NCBI GenBank assembly: GCA_021816165.1
Contig: JAKAYZ010000048.1
Coordinates: 1-5,770, forward strand
From: Planctomycetota bacterium
GTDB taxonomy: Bacteria; Planctomycetota; Phycisphaerae; WQYP01
Length of the DNA stretch: 5,770 bases
Direction: 5' to 3'
Shown here: piece by piece, positions 1 to 5,364 of the stretch
Numbering within the stretch: the stretch's first letter is position 1
Layout: each line of letters starts with the position of its first letter
Translations under genes and position numbers: made by a program
Notes under the pieces: generated by a model
Databases searched by the model: none
What the model was told of the DNA's origin: nothing
What the model saw: only the letters and a program-made list of their open reading frames with translations

Positions 1-368
1 TCTTTGATGATCACGCCTATGTAGTCGCGCGTTTGCGGGCGATTGGGGTGCCGGGCCACTTGCACCGTCTCCCACGCGGTCAGATTGTCGTAGGTTTTTC
101 TGATAAGACTGATGAGATTTTCCCGCAGCTTGGCAATTTCGTGGCTGTAATCAATACCTTTTTGTTCCTGTAAAACGACCAATTCCTGTATCTGGCGTTC
201 TAATTTGATGATCGGCTGTTCAAAGGGTAGACCCATCGTCGGCATGGCGGGGGGTGTCGAATCTGAGTTGGATGCCGCCGATCCAGCCGCGGTTGGTGTT
301 GCCTTGGCTCCTTTCGACGGGGACCGCGACGCTGTGGGCTTTTTTCCAGTTCCTGTTTGCTTCGCCAT
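1..368 (-). CDS. accA: Acetyl-CoA carboxylase carboxyltransferase subunit alpha, N-terminal part (cut by window edge)
   Basis: AccA forms, with AccD, the carboxyltransferase that moves the carboxyl group from carboxybiotin to acetyl-CoA, giving malonyl-CoA for fatty acid synthesis in the cytoplasm. Reading the minus strand from the ATG at 366-368 gives 122 complete codons without a stop. From residue 49 the protein follows the AccA N-terminus: FEQPIIKLERQI, a helical stretch to about residue 90, then TAWETVQVARHPNRPQTRDY (residues 97-116), ending in IGVIIK where the family continues toward its core. Residues 1-46 are an extension rich in Lys, Ala, Pro, Ser and Thr, absent from E. coli AccA, which starts close to the FEQP motif. 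The start at 368 is chosen because GGAG lies 9 bases upstream (378-381 on the plus strand). An in-frame ATG at 381-383 overlaps that site, and internal ATGs at codons 42 and 45 would remove most of the extension. The catalytic core lies outside the window. It follows coaX on the same strand after 148 bases. Confidence 0.93.
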   Translation of the reverse strand, partial: MAKQTGTGKKPTASRSPSKGAKATPTAAGSAASNSDSTPPAMPTMGLPFEQPIIKLERQIQELVVLQEQKGIDYSHEIAKLRENLISLIRKTYDNLTAWETVQVARHPNRPQTRDYIGVIIK

Positions 369-391
369 AGCGATAAACTCCATTGAGAGAG

Positions 392-397
392 ATATTA
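392..397 (-). promoter_or_regulatory. Candidate -10 element for accA
   Basis: The minus strand reads TAATAT here, preceded by TTG. Transcription starting about 7 bases downstream (near 385) would leave a leader of roughly 17 bases containing the GGAG ribosome binding site of accA. No good -35 hexamer is seen at 16-18 bases, so this is a weak call from position and composition only. It would let accA be expressed independently of obg-coaX. Confidence 0.3.
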
Positions 398-516
398 CAA
401 ACGTTCCGGCACTTTGATTATCTTAGTCCAAAATGGGCGTCAGGCGGTAGTGGGTGGTCGCCCGCTGTACGGCCCGGGCTTCGCCGCGGCATGTTGGTAC
501 CGTCGCCGCATGCTTC

Positions 517-1281
517 TCACTCCGCTTCATGCTGATATTGGCACACCAGCGCGACGCCCTGAAGTACCAGATCCGGGATAAGCGAATCAATCAATTCGCT
601 TTGGCCGAAGATTCGCTGGGCATCGCCGCCGGTGGCAACCACGTGCGGCCAAACTCCCAAAACGTCGGCATAAAGCTCCAGCAAGTGGCGCACGGCACCC
701 TGCATCTGCGCATAGATGCCCAAGTTCAGTGCCTCCATGGTGTTGAGGCCCAGCGGTCCGGGCGGTGGGGTCAGGTCGGCGACCGGTAACAGCGCGGTGT
801 TGGCATGCAGGCTTTGAGCGGCCATCGCCAGCCCGGGCGCAATGGCCCCGCCACGAAATACGCCCTCCGCATCAATGCAGTCGACCACCAACGCGGTACC
901 ACAACTCACTACGGCACAGGGTGCCTGGGTGTTTACATAGGCGGTCAATGCCCCCAGCAGGCGATCGACACCCACCGACGATGAGTCCTTCAGACGCATC
1001 TCAACCGGGATGGGGATGTCGCGCCCCACAATTTGCGCTTTCATCCCCAGCACCCGGCCGATTATCCGGGCCGTTGGTTCAATGGCCGCCGGTACCACTG
1101 CGGCCACGGCGGCGTGCTCCACCGGGCTGGAGTGGCGATCCAGCAGTTCATGAATGGCGGTCGGCAGTTGACTTTCCAGATCGGCAATCGCGATGCGGAC
1201 GGCGGCGTCTTTGGCCTTGCCATCCTCATAAATGCCCAGCCCGATGCGGGAATTGCCGATATCAACAGCGAGTATGCTCAT
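517..1281 (-). CDS. coaX: Type III pantothenate kinase (CoaX)
   Basis: CoaX phosphorylates pantothenate with ATP, the first committed step of coenzyme A synthesis, in the cytoplasm. The 254-residue product has the usual family length and the motifs of this ASKHA-fold kinase. DIGNS (residues 7-11) is the phosphate-binding loop, with Ser where many members have Thr. GVDRLLGA (104-111) carries the catalytic Asp at 106. SCGTALVVD (126-134) is the second phosphate loop. GGAIAPGL (144-151) and LHANTALLP (158-166) match the conserved substrate and dimer region. NTMEALNLGIY (180-190) and ATGGDA (216-221) complete the fold. The ATG at 1279-1281 follows an AAAGG with a 10-base spacer, and the protein begins MSILAVDIGN, the expected family N-terminus. 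It lies 30 bases after obg on the same strand, so the two are probably one transcript. There is no biotin ligase (BirA) fusion or neighbour, although coaX often sits beside birA. Type III kinases are generally not inhibited by CoA, unlike type I enzymes; that is family knowledge and cannot be read from the sequence. Confidence 0.95.
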   Translation of the reverse strand: MSILAVDIGNSRIGLGIYEDGKAKDAAVRIAIADLESQLPTAIHELLDRHSSPVEHAAVAAVVPAAIEPTARIIGRVLGMKAQIVGRDIPIPVEMRLKDSSSVGVDRLLGALTAYVNTQAPCAVVSCGTALVVDCIDAEGVFRGGAIAPGLAMAAQSLHANTALLPVADLTPPPGPLGLNTMEALNLGIYAQMQGAVRHLLELYADVLGVWPHVVATGGDAQRIFGQSELIDSLIPDLVLQGVALVCQYQHEAE

Positions 1282-1311
1282 GAAGATGGTGCCTTTATGT
1301 TTGGCGGGTAA

Positions 1312-2535
1312 TTATTTTTTTCCACGGCGGTAAAACCGCCCTTTTCGGACATCGTCGGCCTGCATGGCGCGAATTTCATCCAGCAGAGCCTGATCTTCAG
1401 CCTCCGGTGCCGATTCATCGGAACCATGGGACTCGCTGGCTGCGGATGAGAGGGGGGCGTGCCATGGAGTCTGCGTGGGGGCAGGCGTCTCGACTGGTGG
1501 CGGCTCAATGGGGATTGGCTGGTCGACAAATGCTGCTCCGCCCGGCGATTTTTCCGCCGCGACCCAAAGTGCCTCCAGCAGTGGTCGCAGCCCCGTGCCG
1601 GCCACCGCACTGATGGCGTAAATCTGGCGTCCGGGCATCGCCTGCCGCAGGTCGGCCAAAGCCTCGGCGGCACCGGTGAGGTCCATTTTATTGGCGACTA
1701 ATATCTCCGGCTTGGCCGCCAATTTGGGGCTGTAATGAAACAGTTCTTCCCGGATGGTTTGATATGCATCGAATGGCGACTGCCCATCGAGAGGCAATAT
1801 ATCCAGCAGGTGAACGAGAATTCGGGTACGTTCAATGTGGCGCAAAAATTCCAATCCCAAGCCAGCCCCATCCGATGCCCCACCGATGAGGCCCGGAATA
1901 TCCGCCACCACCAGTCGCCGTTCCATGTCCAGCTCGGCAATGCCAAGTTGGGGCACCAGCGTGGTGAAGGGGTAGTCGGCGATTTTTGGCCGGGCGGCCG
2001 AAAGCCGCGACAACAGCGTTGATTTGCCTGCATTGGGTTTGCCTATCAGGCCGACATCGGCAATCAGCCGCAGTTGAAATTTCAGTTCACGTGTTTCGCC
2101 CGGTAACCCCGGCTGGGCAAAATCGGGGGCTTGCCGGGTGGACGTGGTGAAATGGAAGTTACCATAGCCACCGCGCCCACCTTTCGCGATGCACACGCTG
2201 CGGCCGGCGGGAGTCATATCCGCGAGCAGCAGACCGGTCTGGTTGTCGTACACCAGCGTACCGGGGGGCACACGGATGGTGAGGTCCGTGCCGTTGCGCC
2301 CGGCCTTTTTTTTGCCTAAACCCGGGTTTCCATCCTCCGCACTCCAGTGGTGGCGTCCCACCATATCGAGCAACGTATCCACGCCGGCGGTGGCGTGCAG
2401 GTAGACGCTGCCCCCATCGCCCCCGTCGCCGCCATCGGGCCCGCCATGCGGAACGTATTTTTCCCGGCGCATCGACACGCAGCCGCTTCCGCCCCGTCCC
2501 GCCTTAACTACAATCACCGCTTCATCAATAAACAT
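1312..2535 (-). CDS. obg: Obg/CgtA family GTPase
   Basis: Obg is an essential GTPase that binds the large ribosomal subunit and takes part in its late assembly and in stress signalling. The 407 residues start with the glycine-rich Obg fold (1 to about 157), including FIDEAVIVVKAGRGG, GGPDGGDGGDGG (31-42), RVPPGT and KGGRGGYGN (118-126). The G domain follows: G1 GKPNAGKST (165-173), switch I DYPFTTLVP (187-195), G3 DIPG (212-215), G4 NKMD (282-285), G5 SA (309-310). All nucleotide-binding motifs are intact. Two points are odd. Switch II reads DIPGLIGGASDGAGLG, with Gly at 218 where Glu is usual. After about residue 330 there is no recognisable OCT domain, only a Pro/Ser/Ala-rich linker (about 338-380) and a charged tail ending RKGRFYRRGKK. 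The ATG at 2533-2535 gives the standard N-terminus but has no Shine-Dalgarno. The usual neighbours rplU and rpmA are not immediately upstream; that side is a divergent promoter region. coaX follows. Confidence 0.97.
   Translation of the reverse strand: MFIDEAVIVVKAGRGGSGCVSMRREKYVPHGGPDGGDGGDGGSVYLHATAGVDTLLDMVGRHHWSAEDGNPGLGKKKAGRNGTDLTIRVPPGTLVYDNQTGLLLADMTPAGRSVCIAKGGRGGYGNFHFTTSTRQAPDFAQPGLPGETRELKFQLRLIADVGLIGKPNAGKSTLLSRLSAARPKIADYPFTTLVPQLGIAELDMERRLVVADIPGLIGGASDGAGLGLEFLRHIERTRILVHLLDILPLDGQSPFDAYQTIREELFHYSPKLAAKPEILVANKMDLTGAAEALADLRQAMPGRQIYAISAVAGTGLRPLLEALWVAAEKSPGGAAFVDQPIPIEPPPVETPAPTQTPWHAPLSSAASESHGSDESAPEAEDQALLDEIRAMQADDVRKGRFYRRGKK
2306..2313 (-). other. A8 homopolymer inside obg
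   Basis: On the coding strand eight A residues followed by G encode Lys-Lys-Lys (residues 75-77). The heptamer A AAA AAG is in the phase of a -1 slippery site. Slippage into the -1 frame meets a TAA after about 48 codons. The lysines sit in the basic, glycine-rich part of the Obg fold, so ordinary coding explains the tract. Confidence 0.5.
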
Positions 2536-2541
2536 GGGTGT

Positions 2542-2547
2542 ATTCTA
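2542..2547 (-). promoter_or_regulatory. Candidate -10 element for obg, placed for a leaderless transcript
   Basis: The minus strand reads TAGAAT (5 of 6 to TATAAT). With a standard 6-base discriminator the first transcribed base would be 2535, the A of the obg ATG. The absence of any Shine-Dalgarno before this ATG fits. No -35 hexamer is apparent (CCGCCG at 17 bases). The call is inference from spacing. Confidence 0.4.
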
Positions 2548-2782
2548 ACGCATCCGCTGTTTTCCGGCGGAATTCCCGGCCTGAGGTCTGCGAAGAATTA
2601 TTGGTAGGTTGGGCCAAGCGCTCTCGGCCCGGTGAGCGGCGTTTGCCACGTATCTCCCGAGCTGGAAAATCGTGACACGAAACTGACTCCAGAGGGGTCG
2701 GCGGATCGGGGCACAAACACCCCATAGTCGTTGTATCGGTGGGTCTCGTTGGCAGCGCATACGGCTGGTGCCGGTGTCTCGC

Positions 2783-2821
2783 TCGATGCTTATTACCGCA
2801 TTCGATGCTATAATTGCGCGT
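2783..2821 (+). promoter_or_regulatory. Candidate promoter of the flavoprotein gene with a direct repeat
   Basis: A perfect TATAAT lies at 2809-2814, so transcription would start near 2821 and give a 20-base leader carrying the ribosome binding site. No TTGACA-like hexamer is found 16-18 bases upstream. The octamer TCGATGCT occurs at 2783-2790 and again at 2802-2809, 19 bases apart. The first copy covers the -35 region and the second runs into the -10. This arrangement suggests an activator- or repressor-controlled promoter, but the repeat is short and could be chance. Confidence 0.5.
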
Positions 2822-2828
2822 CTCAATT

Positions 2829-2832
2829 GGAG
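2829..2832 (+). promoter_or_regulatory. Ribosome binding site deciding the flavoprotein start
   Basis: GGAG with an 8-base spacer to the ATG at 2841. It settles the start against the upstream in-frame TTG at 2814, which would add nine residues (MRVSIGDEI) and lies inside the promoter. Confidence 0.8.
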
Positions 2833-2840
2833 ATGAAATA

Positions 2841-4043
2841 ATGCTGGCAGAGGCCTGCGATGTAGTCGTGATTGGTGGTGGACCGGCGGGCGCGGTGGCT
2901 GGCGCGCTTTTGGCCGCCGGCGGCGTAGATGTCATTATTGCCGAGCAAAAATTATTCCCGCGGCAAAAAGTCTGCGGCGAGTTTTTGTCTCCCGGGGCAT
3001 TTCCGGTGCTGACACGGTTGGGTGTCCTTCCAGAAATAATAGATCGGGCCGGGCCGGAGATCACGGCACTGGCCATGCACCCGAGCGTAGGCTTGAAAAT
3101 CAGTGCGGCGATGCCATGCGACGGTGCGGGCCGATTTGCACGGGGCATCGGGCGCCATCATTTGGATACCATCCTGCTGGACCGCGCGCGGCGGCTGGGT
3201 GCCCGCGTGCTTACCCCCTGCCATGTGCGAAAAGTGGTCGGATCAGGCGGCGAGGGCTTTGCCGTGCATACCGATCAGTTGGGTGTTATCGAAGCCAAAC
3301 TGGTCATCTTCGCCAACGGGCTGCCGCCGACCAATGCCGAGGTCACCGATCGGTCAAAACTTATGCGGCAGATGGTGGGCTTTAAAACTTATTTCGACGA
3401 TTGCCAATTGCCCGAAAACGTGATTGCCCTATACGGGTGCCGGGGCATCTATGGCGGCTTGCAACGCACCGGCGATGCCGGTGCCGAGCACCGATACAAC
3501 TTTGCATTTGTCGCCCGCCGGTCGGTGATGGAAGCTGCCGCCGGTGCCGAGGGCCTGCTGTCCCGATTGCGGCAGTCGAACCACGCTCTTGATCGTGCCC
3601 TGGCCGGTGCCCGGCGAGTTGACCGATGGTATGCATGGGGACCGCTCCGGCCCGGAATGCGGCGGCTATTTGACGATGGAAAATTTTACGCGGGCAATGC
3701 CGCTGGCGAGGTACAACCGCTGATCGGTGAGGGGATGACGTTGGCCATCCGCTCCGGTGCCTTGGTGGCGGACACCATCACCTTGGGGCTGCGCGGCGGT
3801 CTGACACCAGCCGAAATGGCGGCGCGTTATGAGACACTTTGGCGGGAAGATTTTTCATCACGCTGCTATTGGGGTAACTGGTTTGCCAACATGCTGACCA
3901 ACCCCGTGGCCGGTTTTTTTGGATCGCTGCTGGGACAAATTCGGCCGTTGGCTCAATGGGGTGTGGGTGTCAGCGGCAAAAGGTTTCTTGCCGCCGCCGC
4001 CGCCAAGAGCGCCTCACGCACCGTGGAAGGCGATAACAAGTAA
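2841..4043 (+). CDS. FAD-dependent oxidoreductase, geranylgeranyl reductase/FixC-like
   Basis: A 400-residue flavoprotein of the p-hydroxybenzoate-hydroxylase-like fold. The N-terminus CDVVVIGGGPAGAVAGALLA (6-25) is the Rossmann FAD-binding GxGxxG motif, ending in Glu35, which should bind the adenosine ribose. FPRQKVCGEFLSPGA (39-53) matches a block seen in geranylgeranyl-reductase-like proteins. RGIGRHHLDTILLDRARRLGA (101-121) and VIFANG are further family blocks. YAGNAAGEVQPLIGEGM from Tyr283 is the second FAD motif, with Asn286 where classical members have Asp. The C-terminal part has an aromatic, hydrophobic segment (about 344-368) that could touch a membrane or lipid substrate. The ATG at 2841 is chosen because GGAG lies 8 bases upstream (2829-2832); a TTG start at 2814 would overlap the -10 box and is rejected. 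The substrate cannot be told: candidates are reduction of an isoprenoid or lipid double bond, or hydroxylation of an aromatic or polyketide. tyrA follows after 42 bases, perhaps in the same transcript. No polyketide synthase or isoprenoid gene is in view. Confidence 0.85.
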   Translation: MLAEACDVVVIGGGPAGAVAGALLAAGGVDVIIAEQKLFPRQKVCGEFLSPGAFPVLTRLGVLPEIIDRAGPEITALAMHPSVGLKISAAMPCDGAGRFARGIGRHHLDTILLDRARRLGARVLTPCHVRKVVGSGGEGFAVHTDQLGVIEAKLVIFANGLPPTNAEVTDRSKLMRQMVGFKTYFDDCQLPENVIALYGCRGIYGGLQRTGDAGAEHRYNFAFVARRSVMEAAAGAEGLLSRLRQSNHALDRALAGARRVDRWYAWGPLRPGMRRLFDDGKFYAGNAAGEVQPLIGEGMTLAIRSGALVADTITLGLRGGLTPAEMAARYETLWREDFSSRCYWGNWFANMLTNPVAGFFGSLLGQIRPLAQWGVGVSGKRFLAAAAAKSASRTVEGDNK

Positions 4044-4067
4044 TCCCCATTACCCAATTGCCTGTCC

Positions 4068-4076
4068 TGCGATAAA
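4068..4076 (+). promoter_or_regulatory. Possible extended -10 just before tyrA
   Basis: TGC followed by GATAAA (4 of 6 to TATAAT, with the extended TGn). A start 7-10 bases downstream falls at 4083-4086, at or next to the tyrA ATG. tyrA shows no Shine-Dalgarno, so a leaderless or very short-leader transcript is possible. Weak evidence; read-through from the flavoprotein gene is equally likely. Confidence 0.25.
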
Positions 4077-4085
4077 CTCACGGCC

Positions 4086-5096
4086 ATGGATGACGGCAGA
4101 TCACAGCAAAATAAGCCATTGGCCCCCCGGGCCGTATCAGGTGCGCAAGCGGCGACGCAAAACGGTGCTCCGCCGCTGAAGGGGCCATTGTTCAAGCGTG
4201 TAACCATTATCGGCGTGGGTCTGCTGGGAGCATCCTTGGGCATGGCCTTGCGGGCCGGGGCACTGGCGGGGCATGTAACAGGTGTTGGCCGACCAGGGTC
4301 TGAATCATTAAAAACCGCGTTGCAGCGCGGCGCAGTGGATGAAATTACCACCGATTTAAGCCAAGGCGCTGCCGGTGCGGATTTAATCATTCTGGCCACT
4401 AATATTTCCGCCTTTCCATCGGCCATGAATGTGCTTGCCGAGGCAAGCCGGCCGGATTGCCTGATTACCGATGTCGGCTCGACCAAGTCGGAAGTGATGC
4501 GGATGGCGCGCGAGCGGCTGCCAAATCGCTGTTTTGTCGGTTCGCATCCTATGGCAGGGTCGGAAAAGTCAGGCCCCGAGAATGCCCGGGCCGATTTGTA
4601 CCGCGGGGCGCTATGCCTGGTTGTGCCGCCAGAGGATACGGTGCCAGCAGCGGGGGGGCACGCCGGGAAAGCCACGGAAAGAATTATTACATTCTGGCAG
4701 GCTCTCGGGATGCGGACGCACGTTCTCGATTCCGTCACCCATGACCAATGGGTGGCGATTGTGAGCCATGTGCCGCACCTGCTGGCGGCCTTGATGGTTA
4801 ATTTAACGCAGGATAATCCCCCATCGCGCATGGCCGCCGCCGGCGGCTTTGTGGATACCACGCGGGTGGCGTCGGGCAACGTCGATATGTGGACGGATAT
4901 ATTGGTATCCAATCGGCAGGCTATTAAATTACAACTATTGCAGATCGCCGAACAGCTTGATGGACTGCATGCCGCGCTCGACCGCAATGACGCGCCGGCC
5001 GTACGGCACTGGCTTTCCAGCGCCAAGGCCATCCGAGATCAGATGCTTATGGATCGCGGTCGCCAGCAAAGCCAACCCGCTGCGATTAAGCATTGA
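4086..5096 (+). CDS. tyrA: Prephenate/arogenate dehydrogenase (TyrA)
   Basis: TyrA oxidatively decarboxylates prephenate to 4-hydroxyphenylpyruvate, or arogenate to tyrosine, in the tyrosine branch of aromatic amino acid synthesis. The 336-residue product has an N-terminal Rossmann domain with VTIIGVGLLGASLG (39-52), followed by TDVGSTKSEV (128-137), GSHPMAGSEKSG (152-163), the helix HDQWVAIVSHVPHLLA (219-234) and GGFVDTTRVASGNVDMW (253-269). These hold the conserved catalytic and substrate-binding His and Arg positions (His154, His228/His231, Arg260). Residues 1-36 are a low-complexity extension. There is no chorismate mutase or ACT domain, so this is a stand-alone dehydrogenase. At the end of the second strand it reads VTGVGRPG, with Gly where NAD-specific members have Asp, which leans toward NADP use. 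The ATG at 4086 has no Shine-Dalgarno; a TTG at 4188 is the only obvious later option and would give a start right before the Rossmann fold. It is probably co-transcribed with the flavoprotein gene, 42 bases upstream. Confidence 0.94.
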   Translation: MDDGRSQQNKPLAPRAVSGAQAATQNGAPPLKGPLFKRVTIIGVGLLGASLGMALRAGALAGHVTGVGRPGSESLKTALQRGAVDEITTDLSQGAAGADLIILATNISAFPSAMNVLAEASRPDCLITDVGSTKSEVMRMARERLPNRCFVGSHPMAGSEKSGPENARADLYRGALCLVVPPEDTVPAAGGHAGKATERIITFWQALGMRTHVLDSVTHDQWVAIVSHVPHLLAALMVNLTQDNPPSRMAAAGGFVDTTRVASGNVDMWTDILVSNRQAIKLQLLQIAEQLDGLHAALDRNDAPAVRHWLSSAKAIRDQMLMDRGRQQSQPAAIKH

Positions 5097-5364
5097 CGTG
5101 CGGGTAATCAAAAATACTTGGCGGGGCAGGACTTCGGGGCGCGGTTGCGAAAATGCATTTGGCGTGGAATCTGTGCAGCCGTGGTCCGCAACCTTAAACC
5201 TGCGACGCTGTGCGTCATGGATTATTGCGCTCACGATTGTCATTGACTTTTAATGCGGTCGCGGCCAGTATTCCAACGCTTGCCTCCATTCGGAGGCAGT
5301 CGTCCGGCACTTTAGCTGCGGCGTGTCGTTAAAAACGTATTTTACATTCTGCAAGGAGCGAGCC
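5097..5364. other. Intergenic region between tyrA and satP
   Basis: No credible gene or structured RNA is seen in these 268 bases. No U-tract terminator for tyrA is apparent. There is a small GACGC/GCGTC hairpin (5204-5216), a TTGACT hexamer at 5243-5248 that resembles a -35 but has only a poor -10 partner (AGTATT at 5267), and a perfect 7-base-pair hairpin at 5281-5298. The satP ribosome binding site is at the right end. Confidence 0.5.
5281..5298 (+). promoter_or_regulatory. Perfect hairpin in the satP upstream region
   Basis: TGCCTCC, loop ATTC, GGAGGCA: a 7-base-pair uninterrupted stem, GC-rich, 66 bases before the satP ATG. It is not followed by a T run, so it is not an intrinsic terminator. 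One arm contains GGAG and the other CCTCC, so the latter could also pair with the satP AAGGAG. It may be an operator (the DNA is a perfect inverted repeat) or a leader structure. Function unknown. Confidence 0.4.

Larger units (their letters stand above)
2536..2840. other. Divergent intergenic region between obg and the flavoprotein gene
   Basis: This is 305 bases between two genes reading outward. It has an obg-facing TAGAAT at the left end and a flavoprotein-facing TATAAT at the right end, with an 8-base direct repeat near the right. I see no tRNA, no clear structured RNA and no credible gene in the middle. A 63-codon open stretch exists on the minus strand (2789 to 2601) but lacks an ATG and a ribosome binding site. 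The region most likely carries promoters and upstream control sites. Confidence 0.6.

Noticed and set aside
478..516. GCGGC/GCCGC stem with about 14-base loop after coaX, as a terminator
   Set aside because: Short stem, large loop and no T run on the minus strand; too weak to call.
765..1283. 172-codon plus-strand open frame antisense to coaX
   Set aside because: Arg/Pro/His-rich shadow of CoaX with no domain.
2601..2789. 63-codon open stretch on the minus strand between obg and the flavoprotein gene, bounded by stops
   Set aside because: No ATG, no ribosome binding site, no family resemblance; it overlaps the candidate promoter region.
2814..2840. Upstream TTG start for the flavoprotein
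   Set aside because: It overlaps the last base of the TATAAT box and would have to be read before the likely transcription start; the ATG at 2841 has a good GGAG.
2525..3148. Long minus-strand open frame overlapping the flavoprotein gene
   Set aside because: Arg/Pro/Thr-rich translation typical of an antisense shadow in GC-rich DNA, and the plus strand encodes a clear flavoprotein.
3477..3551. 12-base repeat GCCGGTGCCGAG at 3477 and 3540
   Set aside because: Both copies encode Ala-Gly-Ala-Glu in the flavoprotein and reflect GC-rich codon use.
3953..5032. 359-codon minus-strand open frame antisense to tyrA
   Set aside because: Cys/Ser/Ala/Pro-rich shadow with no recognisable domain; the plus-strand TyrA has full family motifs.
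5204..5216. GACGC-TGT-GCGTC hairpin as the tyrA terminator
   Set aside because: Only five base pairs, no T tract, more than 100 bases after the stop codon.
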